A stretch of 12,975 bases of DNA. Origin: an uncultured Selenomonadales bacterium (GTDB taxonomy: Bacteria; Bacillota; Negativicutes; Selenomonadales; Selenomonadaceae). The translations under genes and the position numbers were made by a program. Within the stretch, counting starts at the first letter, position 1. Each line of letters opens with the position of its first letter. A model generated the notes under the pieces. It saw only the letters and a program-made list of their open reading frames with translations, had not been told where the DNA came from and did not search any database. Shown here piece by piece: positions 1 through 6,259 of this stretch. The DNA is taken from the NCBI GenBank assembly GCA_937901445.1, contig CALDHY010000055.1, positions 1-12,975 on the forward strand. The letters are read 5' to 3'.

Positions 1-714
1 CGATACAAAGTTTAATTCGGTGCGGACAAGCCGCTCGGCGTTTTTGTACGATACGTCCATTTCCTTTGAAAGAGACGCGGATAACTTTTGAACGCTTAAG
101 CCCCTGTGTAAGCCCTGCGTTATCGTACTTTTTAAAACCTTTGAAAGCTTCTCGGTATTTTTCCAGATACGGGTTGAATAGTTGCCGCCCGCCCACCTTT
201 GCGCCAAAACCTTTTCAAGTTTTGCGGGCTGAACTTTTGCAACGGGAATTTCCAACTTGCCGACCGTTGCCAAATCGTAAACGCCGCGCGTGTACCTGTC
301 AGTATACGCCGTCCTTAAAAAATCGCCTGCAACTTTATCGTACTTTTCGCCGAGATTCTGCAACTCCTTCAAAGTATCGCTGTACAATTTTTCAAGCCTT
401 GAAATTCGACTGCGCATCGCCAAAGTATTCAGCTCTTTTAAAATTTTTGAGTTGGTATGACTTAAAGCAACGTATTCTTTCAAACTCATTCGCCACTCGT
501 TGAACTCCGCGCCGCGTATCAATTTTTGGGCGTCAGAATATGAAAGCTTGTTATCGCGCGCAAATTTCCCGTACAGCGCGGCGATATCCTTTTCAATTTC
601 AGACAAAGATTCTTTAAAATATTTGGCAAGTTCAGCCTCAAGTTCACTTTGACAGCGGGCGGATAATTCCCTTTCATATTCAAGGCTGCGACGCCGCCAA
701 TAACTGTTACTCAT
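1..714 (-). CDS. Phage head morphogenesis protein, SPP1 gp7-like (partial, C-terminus off window)
   Basis: The reading frame starts at ATG 714-712 and is open for 238 codons to base 1, so the C-terminus is missing. The protein begins MSNSYWRRRSLEYERELSAR, followed by a long charged, probably helical N-terminal half. The last visible residues, NAERLVRTELNF, match the conserved start of the SPP1 gp7 / Mu gpF-type minor head domain. Proteins of this family enter the procapsid at the portal vertex and help head assembly or DNA delivery. Its place directly after terminase and portal genes is the standard order of SPP1-type head modules. The start overlaps the stop of the upstream 51-aa gene (ATGA) and is preceded by AGGCGG, so coupled translation is likely. 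The family call rests on the short C-terminal motif and the gene order. Confidence 0.8.
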   Translation of the reverse strand, partial: MSNSYWRRRSLEYERELSARCQSELEAELAKYFKESLSEIEKDIAALYGKFARDNKLSYSDAQKLIRGAEFNEWRMSLKEYVALSHTNSKILKELNTLAMRSRISRLEKLYSDTLKELQNLGEKYDKVAGDFLRTAYTDRYTRGVYDLATVGKLEIPVAKVQPAKLEKVLAQRWAGGNYSTRIWKNTEKLSKVLKSTITQGLHRGLSVQKLSASLSKEMDVSYKNAERLVRTELNFVS

Positions 715-866
715 CGCCGCCTGATTTCACGCCAACAAAAAATCGCAAACAGGAAAGCCCCGCTTGCGAAAACTGACGCCGCCTTTGCACTGTTGCCGTT
801 AAATTCAAGTATCCAGCCCAATATCAGCATCGTCGCCGCCGATATCAGCATTAAAATCTCGTACAT
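711..866 (-). CDS. Small two-helix membrane protein, 51 aa, overlapping the portal gene
   Basis: The frame runs from ATG 866-864 to TGA 713-711. The product begins MYEILMLISAATMLILGWIL and ends FAIFCWREIRRR. Residues about 4-20 and 28-45 are hydrophobic and would form two membrane helices with a basic C-terminal tail. AAGGGG lies 8-9 bases before the ATG. The first 62 bases lie inside the 3' end of the portal gene in another frame, and the stop shares ATGA with the head protein. Both junctions and the ribosome site argue that it is translated. I do not recognise the family. It is not a convincing holin, because no endolysin is nearby. A coupling or membrane-associated head-module peptide is possible, but that is inference. 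Confidence 0.6.
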   Translation of the reverse strand: MYEILMLISAATMLILGWILEFNGNSAKAASVFASGAFLFAIFCWREIRRR

Positions 867-2145
867 CTTCAACGCCCCTTTCTTCGTTCAATTCGTCAAG
901 TTCAGCCGCCGCGTCCGTCACGAAAGGCAAAAGTCCAAGCAAAGTTTTTTGACTTACTATGCCGTCAAGTGAGGTTACAATCTGCGCGAGTTCGGCGGTA
1001 TTTGCGGGGATATTGGCGGTAAACTGAATGTCAATGTCTCTGAAGTCGACGGGCGGTAAACTTTTCAAAGTAAGAATCCCGCTTATAAGTTCAATTCGCC
1101 GTTGCAACGCCTTTTTGAATTCGCGCTCCTTGCGACTGCGGACTTGTTCAAGCCCAATCAGTTTATATTTAATCGCCACGCCCGAGGTATTGCCGGAAAA
1201 AGAATCATCGCTCATATCGGGGATATTTGAAAACTTGTGAATGTCCTTTTGCAGGCGAATTTTGAAGTTTTCAACGTAAGTATCATTTAAATCTTTGATA
1301 AGCCAGCGCGCGTCGCCGCTGTCCTCAAGTTCGATAATCTTTCGGCGGCGCAAATCCTTAGCCGCGTCATCGTCGCCAATGTGCAAGCCCTTAATCAACA
1401 AAAAAGCGTCGGTAAAATCTGCCAAATCATCGGCAGTCAAACTTTGAGCGAGGTTATAGGCGTCAACCAACGATAAAACGTCTTCAAAATCGCCGCGCCG
1501 CTGACGGTTATTCGGATATTCGACAACGGGCACATCGTCAAAGAAATGTGGAGTGGTACTCAAAAGTTTCAAGCTGCCGCCGCCGTACGAATAGTGATTG
1601 ACGTTGCGGCGGTCGTAGACGTCAACGTATTCATCATAAGAAACAAGATTGAAGCCGTAAATTCGATAATGACGGAGCGCGTACAGAATATTTTCCTCAA
1701 GGGTAGAATCAACGACCAAAATAATTTCTTCGGAGGGTACGGTAGAAAATCTTATTTTGGCGTCGCCGTCCAGATATAAAATTTCAAACGCCGCGCCGAC
1801 TACGCTCGATTCTTCAGCCAAATTTAAATTGTGCGCCGCTTCATCGTTGTACTTGAAAATTCCCAAAAGAGTATCAAGGGCGGCTTGATTTTCGGTGGCG
1901 GCTTTGTAAGTTACGGGTTGACCGAGAAAAAAGCCGGTGCTGATATTTGAAATGTACGCGGGGTAATTTGAAACAAGGCGATTGTTTATGTCGGTGTTTT
2001 CGCGCCCGCGCTTTTTCAATATGGAATGTTCTCCGTTGTAGTACTTTTTCAGCGTCAACTTGCGGCGATATTCCGCCCCGTGCACCGAAATTATTTCCGC
2101 CATATCTTGAATTGTCAATTCGGTTTTTGAAGTTATAATTTTCAT
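805..2145 (-). CDS. Phage portal protein, SPP1 gp6-like
   Basis: The portal is the dodecameric ring at one capsid vertex through which terminase pumps DNA and to which the connector and tail attach. This 446-aa protein has the family's usual length. The N-terminal region near residues 25-80 shows the typical pattern YYNGEH, then NYPAYISNISTGFFLGQPV, which is the SPP1 Gp6-like signature. The middle (about 225-330) has the stem and crown type pattern with YNLAQSLTADDLADF and FSGNTSGVAIKYKL. The C-terminus is rich in Asp and Gly. Its start ATG 2145 follows AGAGGGCAG. It lies 61 bases after terL and before the gp7-like head protein, the expected head-module order. Its last 62 bases are also read in another frame by the 51-aa membrane gene. 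Confidence 0.93.
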   Translation of the reverse strand: MKIITSKTELTIQDMAEIISVHGAEYRRKLTLKKYYNGEHSILKKRGRENTDINNRLVSNYPAYISNISTGFFLGQPVTYKAATENQAALDTLLGIFKYNDEAAHNLNLAEESSVVGAAFEILYLDGDAKIRFSTVPSEEIILVVDSTLEENILYALRHYRIYGFNLVSYDEYVDVYDRRNVNHYSYGGGSLKLLSTTPHFFDDVPVVEYPNNRQRRGDFEDVLSLVDAYNLAQSLTADDLADFTDAFLLIKGLHIGDDDAAKDLRRRKIIELEDSGDARWLIKDLNDTYVENFKIRLQKDIHKFSNIPDMSDDSFSGNTSGVAIKYKLIGLEQVRSRKEREFKKALQRRIELISGILTLKSLPPVDFRDIDIQFTANIPANTAELAQIVTSLDGIVSQKTLLGLLPFVTDAAAELDELNEERGVEDVRDFNADIGGDDADIGLDT

Positions 2146-2206
2146 ATCTGCCCTCTACAATCGATTCTAAGTAATTTTGTTTTCGGGATGCGCGTACAGC
2201 GGCTTA

Positions 2207-3492
2207 TTAATAGCCGAAAAGGTTTTTCCTCGAAAGTTCAAATTTTGGATTATTCAACCGGTACGAATCCAGCGCGTACTCAATCGCTGAAAGAGTGTGG
2301 CTGTCAATGTTGAATTCGTCAGGGATTATTTCGCCGTCTTTATCTTTCTTGAAAGTCAAGTCTTGCAACTCTGCGATGGTCGAAAAACAAATTGAACTGC
2401 AGATGATTTTCTTGAAAGATTTAACCTTTCGCAGATTGGCAAGGCGCGCGTGGCGTCCGCCCTCCGACCATTTTTTGGCGGCAGTTGCATTCAAGCCCAG
2501 CCGCCGCAATTCTTCAATACTGCGCGGCTCTGCGCTGTCACAGCGTACCAATTCATTTGAGGTTAAAATTTTCTTCAAAGCCTGCGCGAGTTCCCAGATA
2601 GTCAAGTGATTTTTGTAAAATTCGTCGTAAATATAAAGGCACTTGTTTTCATCGTCAACCGCAACCTTAACCAGGGCGTCATAGGAAGTCTCAAAGCCGA
2701 AATCCAGTCCGACGAAATGAAAACGCGCGGGGATTTTGGCAATTTCAGCCATAACGAGTTCATAATCCATAACTTCAAATTGCGGCAAAACCTTAACGCC
2801 GTTAGTTCCGAAACGCCCCAGCCTTGCAATTCGGTACAAGTCCGGGTCATAGTTTTTCATTTCTTCAAGAGTATTTTTATAACTTTCAGGCAAGTCGCCG
2901 TTGTCATCAGCCGTCGAATGGTGATAATAAACGTCTCCAACCTTCAAAATCCTTTGAGAATATAAAAGTTCCTCGCGCAGATTTTTACTTTCAAAAAAAT
3001 GTTTGTAAACCCAGTTAGACTTTGCAACGGGATTCAACGTCAAAATCAGGTGAAGTTTCAAACTCGGATGACGTAACCTGCCGATTAATTCCTTGAAGGC
3101 GTTGTAGGAAATTTCGGCAGATTCTTCAATCCAAATTAAGCTGACATTGACGATTGACTTTAATTTTGCGGGCTGGTCAAGCCCCTTGAAAATAATCTTG
3201 CTGCCGTTTTTAAAGTTAATCTGCATTGGCGAAAGATTGAAGGTTACAAAGTTTTCCAAATTTAAACTGCAACAAATTTCTTGAAACAGGGAATAGCAAC
3301 TGTCCCTGATAGTGCCGAAAACTTGACGGACTACCAAGCAAGTCCGAATTTCTGTAGCAAGTTTCAGGATGATTTTTAACGCCGCGCTGTAACTTTTGCC
3401 GCTGCCATAGCCGCCGCACAGCAAGTAGTAAAAAAATTCCAATCAGATACAAACTCTTTAAAATGCTCGTTGACGGCTGTCTTTATTCTCAT
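2207..3492 (-). CDS. terL: Terminase large subunit, PBSX/SPP1 type; frame broken at a T7 tract
   Basis: TerL is the ATP-driven packaging motor and headful nuclease. The body (from 3442 down) has Walker A GGYGSGKS, Walker B LIWIEE, a motor motif LTLNP, and nuclease motifs GLDFGFETSYDAL, DSAEPRSIEEL and HTLSAIEYALDSY, all in family order. No ATG lies just upstream in this frame; only TTG codons are available (3442, 3452 is in yet another frame). An ATG at 3492 with AGGTG seven bases upstream opens another frame reading MRIKTAVNEHFKEFVSDWNF, the normal N-terminus of this family. The two frames meet at seven T residues (plus-strand A 3430-3436). A -1 shift, or one extra T, gives DWNFFYYLLCGGYGSGKS and a 428-aa protein of usual length. 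So the gene is either frameshift-expressed, mutated or misread. TerS ends 11 bases upstream. Confidence 0.9.
3430..3436 (-). other. U_UUU_UUU slippery heptamer at the terL frame change
   Basis: In the frame started at ATG 3492 the codons are AAT TTT TTT ACT, so the run of seven T residues sits exactly as X_XXX_XXX. A -1 slip re-pairs both tRNAs with UUU and enters the TerL frame. Without slipping, translation stops after 38 residues. Seven bases downstream, GCTGT can pair with GCAGC around a 12-base GC-rich loop, a weak possible stimulator. RNA polymerase slippage or a lost T would look the same. Confidence 0.5.
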
Positions 3493-3503
3493 TTTCTAAC
3501 ACC

Positions 3504-3947
3504 TCACTTGCTGACTACTTCGATTGTCAAGGTGTTGTCGACGGACTTTTCATTCAGTCCGAGTTCTTTTGCAAAATTTATCATTTCGGTAAAGTTGCCG
3601 CGCCATACTTCATTCAACGACCGCCAACTGATTCTGTCCAAATCCTTTTCAGTCAAAGCTTTTATCAGCCGCGCCTGAAGCTTTTCATTCGTTGAAAATT
3701 GTTTGTCCAAAAAAGTGTAATATCTTTTGAAAAATGACTGCCTCATTTCCTCCAAATTTGCGTTATCGTAAGCTGTGGCGCGGTTTTTCCAGTCATACTC
3801 GGCTGACCAGCGGTTTATCAAACTTACACTTTTGCTACACTTTTCCGCTACTTTTTTCAACGTGCGCTCGTCAGTCTCAAGGTACATTTTGAAGGCAGAA
3901 AACGCCTTTTCACTTTCGCCCTCCTGCCGGAGCCAAATTTTGTTCAT
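3504..3947 (-). CDS. terS: Terminase small subunit-like DNA-binding protein
   Basis: TerS recognises the phage packaging site and loads TerL. This 147-aa protein has a helix-turn-helix at about residues 30-60 (TLKKVAEKCSKSVSLINRW) followed by AEYDWKNRATAYD, a combination common in small terminase subunits of Firmicutes phages. The C-terminal half is charged and probably helical, fitting ring oligomerisation. It lies immediately before terL, with its stop inside the terL ribosome site. Its ATG is one base after the stop of the upstream regulator (TGA-G-ATG), with GGTGG as the ribosome site, so the two are coupled. The call depends on the helix-turn-helix type and position; terminase small subunits diverge widely. 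Confidence 0.8.
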   Translation of the reverse strand: MNKIWLRQEGESEKAFSAFKMYLETDERTLKKVAEKCSKSVSLINRWSAEYDWKNRATAYDNANLEEMRQSFFKRYYTFLDKQFSTNEKLQARLIKALTEKDLDRISWRSLNEVWRGNFTEMINFAKELGLNEKSVDNTLTIEVVSK

Positions 3948-3948
3948 C

Positions 3949-4383
3949 TCAATCCACCCTTATCAATTGAAGATACGCCGCCTGCAACGCCGCGTAGTGC
4001 CTGATTTTTTCAAGTATCCTGAAAAACTTTTCCGGTACCAAGTCGAGCGTCGCGCAGATTTTCACGAAGTGAAGCCCTTCATAACGCCACCTCGCAACTT
4101 TGAAGTAAGTTTCACATTGCCGCGCGCACCAGTTATAGGTTTTGTCTACCACTGAAAGCCAATCTTCGGGGCGGCGTAATTCCTGCCCTTCAATTTCCAC
4201 GGAATGTACCGGGCTTAAATTTCGTATCGCCTGCGCCGCCGTCGGGTCTGCAAGTCCGCTGCCGTTTCGCAGTTCAGGTATTCGGATTAACGAGCGCGCC
4301 TCACAGACTGCCGCCCGTATCGCCTTTTCATTGTAAAATATATATTCGACTTTTTTTATATAGCCCTGCGTGTGCCGTCCCAT
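3949..4383 (-). CDS. Probable late-gene transcription regulator, ArpU/RinA-like
   Basis: This 144-aa protein starts at ATG 4383 behind a strong GAGGTGA. The C-terminal third (ARWRYEGLHFVKICATLDL, then EKFFRILEKIRHYAALQAAY) looks like a sigma-region-4-like helix-turn-helix of the ArpU/RinA/DUF1492 type. The N-terminal part contains AIRAAVCEARSLI and is otherwise undistinguished. Genes of this group sit between the early region and the small terminase and activate late morphogenesis transcription, which is the position here. It follows a strong terminator with no room for a separate promoter. The function is inferred from position and a weak motif; I could not confirm the family. Confidence 0.5.
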   Translation of the reverse strand: MGRHTQGYIKKVEYIFYNEKAIRAAVCEARSLIRIPELRNGSGLADPTAAQAIRNLSPVHSVEIEGQELRRPEDWLSVVDKTYNWCARQCETYFKVARWRYEGLHFVKICATLDLVPEKFFRILEKIRHYAALQAAYLQLIRVD

Positions 4384-4396
4384 TCAATTCACCTCG

Positions 4397-4424
4397 AAAA
4401 AAAAAGCCGCTTTGAAGCGGCTTT
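4397..4424 (-). terminator. Strong intrinsic terminator before the late genes
   Basis: On the minus strand a 10-bp perfect stem (AAAGCCGCTT / AAGCGGCTTT, with a minimal loop, more realistically an 8-bp stem and 6-base loop) is followed by nine T residues. It closes the early or accessory transcription unit. The ribosome site of the ArpU-like gene begins within a few bases of the T tract, so transcripts of that gene from any upstream promoter must pass through the terminator. Confidence 0.88.
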
Positions 4425-4445
4425 CAAAACGTTCCAAAATTTTAT

Positions 4446-4994
4446 TTATTTTACCACATTTTCGGCGGTTTTATTGTCAGAATAAAAATTTTCCCAATAT
4501 TTATTTTCGGTTTTCAAATATTTATCGCTCAAAATTTTTGAAGGCGGGCGCAAAATTCGCTCTTCCGGCTCTCTGTACATTATTTCCCAGTCGCCGAGTT
4601 TCTCCGGTCTTTTTTTACCAAGCATTTTTAAAATGTAGGACGGCGAATACGAAAGTTCAACTGCAAGAAACCGCGCCGCCGCTCGTAACGACGGGAAAAC
4701 TTTTCGTACATTGCCTTTGACTGCCGTTATTCCCACGGGCTTTCCGCCTTTCGGCGTCGGCGGCAAAGTTCCGAACACTTCAAACAGCATCTGCCGCCTT
4801 GTGTGCGTTTTCAACTTCCCGTTTAAACGTAAACCGTAGTAGGCGGTTTTCTTTTTTGCTCTCTTGTACGGCGTCAAAAGGCGTTGAGTTTTTGCATTAC
4901 GGACTTCGCCGACTTTGTTTATTTCGTACTTGCCGCCGGTTGAAGGGATTGGCTGAAAGCCCTGTTTCTCGTTGATGCAACCCTTTATTCTCAT
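4446..4994 (-). CDS. NUMOD4-like DNA-binding protein without visible nuclease
   Basis: This 182-aa basic protein has at residues 22-75 a pattern like the NUMOD4 module of homing endonucleases: KYEINKVGEVRNAKTQRLL, a basic linker, YYGLRLNGK, then RRQMLFEVFG. Residues about 98-140 (FPSLRAAARFLA, SYILKMLGKKRPEKLGDWEI) resemble a second DNA-binding repeat of the NUMOD1 or helix-turn-helix type. No HNH (His-Asn-His) or GIY-YIG nuclease motif is visible. It could be a domesticated or decayed homing-endonuclease derivative that binds DNA. ATG 4994 follows GGGGGTGA, which overlaps the stop of the preceding zinc-finger gene. It is the last gene before the terminator. The NUMOD assignment is by eye. 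Confidence 0.6.
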   Translation of the reverse strand: MRIKGCINEKQGFQPIPSTGGKYEINKVGEVRNAKTQRLLTPYKRAKKKTAYYGLRLNGKLKTHTRRQMLFEVFGTLPPTPKGGKPVGITAVKGNVRKVFPSLRAAARFLAVELSYSPSYILKMLGKKRPEKLGDWEIMYREPEERILRPPSKILSDKYLKTENKYWENFYSDNKTAENVVK

Positions 4995-5000
4995 AAATTT

Positions 5001-5243
5001 TCACCCCCTTCCAAATTCCGCTTCCAATTCGCGCTCCATCCTGCGCCTCAACAATTCTTCTTTCAGTCTCTCCATCTGCGCGCGTTGCGCCGCCGTCAAT
5101 TCAAACTGGACTTTCGGCTTTTCGATTTTCGGCTTGCGCCTCACTTCCTTTTTATGAGAGTAATAACAACCGTAACTGCAATATTTTTGGTTTTGATTGT
5201 GAAGAAGTTCAAATTCCTTTCCGCACCATTGACAAACTGCCAT
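5001..5243 (-). CDS. Small zinc-finger protein with coiled-coil tail, 80 aa
   Basis: Residues 4-26 hold a four-cysteine zinc site, CQWCGKEF ... KYCSYGC (C4, C7, C22, C26), of the kind seen in small phage treble-clef or FCS-like fingers. A basic proline-containing linker (KPKIEKPKVQ) leads into a Glu/Arg-rich helix from about residue 50 to the end, probably a coiled coil. ATG 5243 follows AAGGGCGGT and the upstream YopX-like gene ends 11 bases before. The finger is closely similar to both fingers of the 98-aa protein two genes upstream, suggesting local duplication. Nucleic-acid or protein binding is likely; the exact role is unknown. Confidence 0.7.
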   Translation of the reverse strand: MAVCQWCGKEFELLHNQNQKYCSYGCYYSHKKEVRRKPKIEKPKVQFELTAAQRAQMERLKEELLRRRMERELEAEFGRG

Positions 5244-5254
5244 TTTTACCGCCC

Positions 5255-5512
5255 TTATTCTTTACGCGCCGATTTTAAGTTGTAGAAAAGCCCGTATTTC
5301 GGGGCAAGCTTTACCGTGTATTTTGTCCCGTGATTTATGACGACGTCGCCCTCGTAAACTTCGTCATCGTTTTCATCACGGCCGCAAAGTTGCTGAACAC
5401 TTTCAGGCAAAACGCGGTAATCGTCAATGAAGATATCGCCGTTGCTGTGCGTCAAATCCCCGTACACAATCACGCCGCGCTGTGTTAAGCCGCGAAATTT
5501 AATCTCTCTCAT
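5255..5512 (-). CDS. YopX-like phage protein, 85 aa
   Basis: The start MREIKFRGLTQRGVIVYGDL is the hallmark of the YopX family (named from Bacillus phage SPbeta), followed by LPESVQQLCGRDENDDEVYE and GDVVINHG, matching the family's usual gQfTG-lkDkng-eiyEGDiv pattern. The conserved region is complete and the protein somewhat short. An in-frame upstream extension to 5644 exists, but the motif and the AGGGGTGG ribosome site place the start at ATG 5512, which overlaps the TGA of the zinc-finger gene (ATGA). The biochemical role of YopX proteins is not established; they are frequent in accessory regions of phages and conjugative elements. Confidence 0.88.
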   Translation of the reverse strand: MREIKFRGLTQRGVIVYGDLTHSNGDIFIDDYRVLPESVQQLCGRDENDDEVYEGDVVINHGTKYTVKLAPKYGLFYNLKSARKE

Positions 5513-5805
5513 ATCGTCCCACCCCTGTCCATTATACCTATTGCTATCTTTGTAAAAAATCTTTCGAGCGCGGGCGTCATTTCGCGCGGCTTTTTGCTGC
5601 GAAATTTCTTTGCACTGCCCCAATGTCCGCATTCCTGCGAACAATACTTTTGAGTTTTCATCTTTGCTTTAAATTCTTTTCCGCACCTCGCGCAGATTTT
5701 TTTAAGCCCGCCGCTGAATTCTGTTTTACATTTCAACGAGCAAAATTTTTGTCTATGACTGTTCGCCGTAAATTCCGCCCCGCAATGTTTACAAATTTTA
5801 ATCAT
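5509..5805 (-). CDS. Tandem double zinc-finger protein, 98 aa
   Basis: Two four-cysteine fingers are repeated in tandem: CKHCGAEF ... KFCSLKC at residues 5-26 and CARCGKEF ... KYCSQEC at 38-59. Spacing (C-x2-C-x13-C-x3-C) is the same in both. A basic stretch (KKFRSKKPRE) follows, then a short hydrophobic-acidic tail. The ATG at 5805 is preceded by GGAGG and lies within the 3' end of the 42-aa membrane gene. The two fingers and the single finger of the downstream 80-aa protein look like copies of one module. It probably binds nucleic acid or a host protein; there is no nuclease signature. Confidence 0.72.
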   Translation of the reverse strand: MIKICKHCGAEFTANSHRQKFCSLKCKTEFSGGLKKICARCGKEFKAKMKTQKYCSQECGHWGSAKKFRSKKPREMTPALERFFTKIAIGIMDRGGTI

Positions 5806-5926
5806 CGTCAGCCTCCAGCGTGGCTTGCGTCATTTCAGCGACTGCGTTAAAAAGAATTGCGCCCGCACCGACCGCTGCCACGAACACTACCGCCAAAATT
5901 ACGGCGGCTTTTTTTAATTTACTCAT
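5798..5926 (-). CDS. Single-pass membrane peptide, 42 aa
   Basis: The frame runs from ATG 5926-5924 to TAA 5800-5798. The product starts MSKLKKAAVILAVVFVAAVG, with a basic N-terminus and a hydrophobic helix at about residues 7-27, and ends with an acidic tail (LEADDD). GAGG lies 8 bases before the ATG, the upstream gene stops one base before it, and its last 8 bases overlap the zinc-finger gene. This tight packing supports translation. It could be a small membrane-anchored regulator or an unrecognised host-interaction peptide. No function can be assigned from sequence. Confidence 0.55.
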   Translation of the reverse strand: MSKLKKAAVILAVVFVAAVGAGAILFNAVAEMTQATLEADDD

Positions 5927-6142
5927 TTAAATTTCCTCTGCCTCGACCTTTTCAACCAATTTTTCAAAGTACACCGAAGCTTTTTCATCATTTTCAAAAT
6001 GCAACGTTTCAAAATCGTCTTGGAACTGAATGTGTACTTCGTCGCTTTTAAGAAGTACATTGGTTACACAATCCATATTAATTAAACCGCCTTGAGCATA
6101 CCTTGGATTCTGAAACAATTTCGCTGGGATTTTAATCCACAT
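5927..6142 (-). CDS. Hypothetical phage protein, 71 aa
   Basis: The start is ATG 6142, preceded by AAGGAGTG; this is preferred to an upstream in-frame extension that would run through a hairpin. The protein begins MWIKIPAKLFQNPRYAQGG and continues with alternating polar and hydrophobic residues (VLLKSDEVHIQF) and an acidic helical end (VYFEKLVEKVEAEEI). The first part suggests a small beta-rich fold that reports a value or binds ligand, as in many short early phage proteins, but I do not recognise the family. It is the first gene after the recT gap and is followed closely by the 42-aa membrane gene. Confidence 0.6.
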   Translation of the reverse strand: MWIKIPAKLFQNPRYAQGGLINMDCVTNVLLKSDEVHIQFQDDFETLHFENDEKASVYFEKLVEKVEAEEI

Positions 6143-6170
6143 TTTCAACACTCCTTTTATAAAACGACCC

Positions 6171-6209
6171 GAGGGCATCGCGGGGATTCTCGTAAAACGC
6201 GACGCCCTC
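6171..6209 (-). promoter_or_regulatory. 12-bp hairpin in the leader between recT and the small-gene run
   Basis: The arms GAGGGCATCGCG (6171-6182) and CGCGACGCCCTC (6198-6209) pair over 12 bp around a 15-base loop. The single imperfect pair is G-U in minus-strand RNA but A-C in plus-strand RNA, so it fits a minus-strand transcript. No long T tract follows at once, so it may be a leader or processing hairpin, a weak terminator, or a copy of a palindromic repeat. The rest of 6143-6259 shows no gene; two TTGAC-type hexamers (near 6210-6235) lack a clear -10 partner. Confidence 0.5.
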
Positions 6210-6259
6210 AAGTCAACCTTCACTTGTCAATTACTGCAATTCGTGTTATGATTAATCAC

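Noticed and set aside
66..503. Plus-strand 145-codon frame
   Set aside because: It is antisense to the gp7-like head protein, has no ribosome site and no recognisable motif.
711..866. 51-aa membrane protein as a holin
   Set aside because: No endolysin is present nearby and the gene sits in the head module.
2602..2850. Minus-strand 82-codon frame inside terL
   Set aside because: It overlaps fully the nuclease region of terL in a wrong frame with no family features.
3216..3452. Minus-strand 78-codon frame at the terL start
   Set aside because: It is a third frame over Walker A sequence; the TerL motifs read in another frame.
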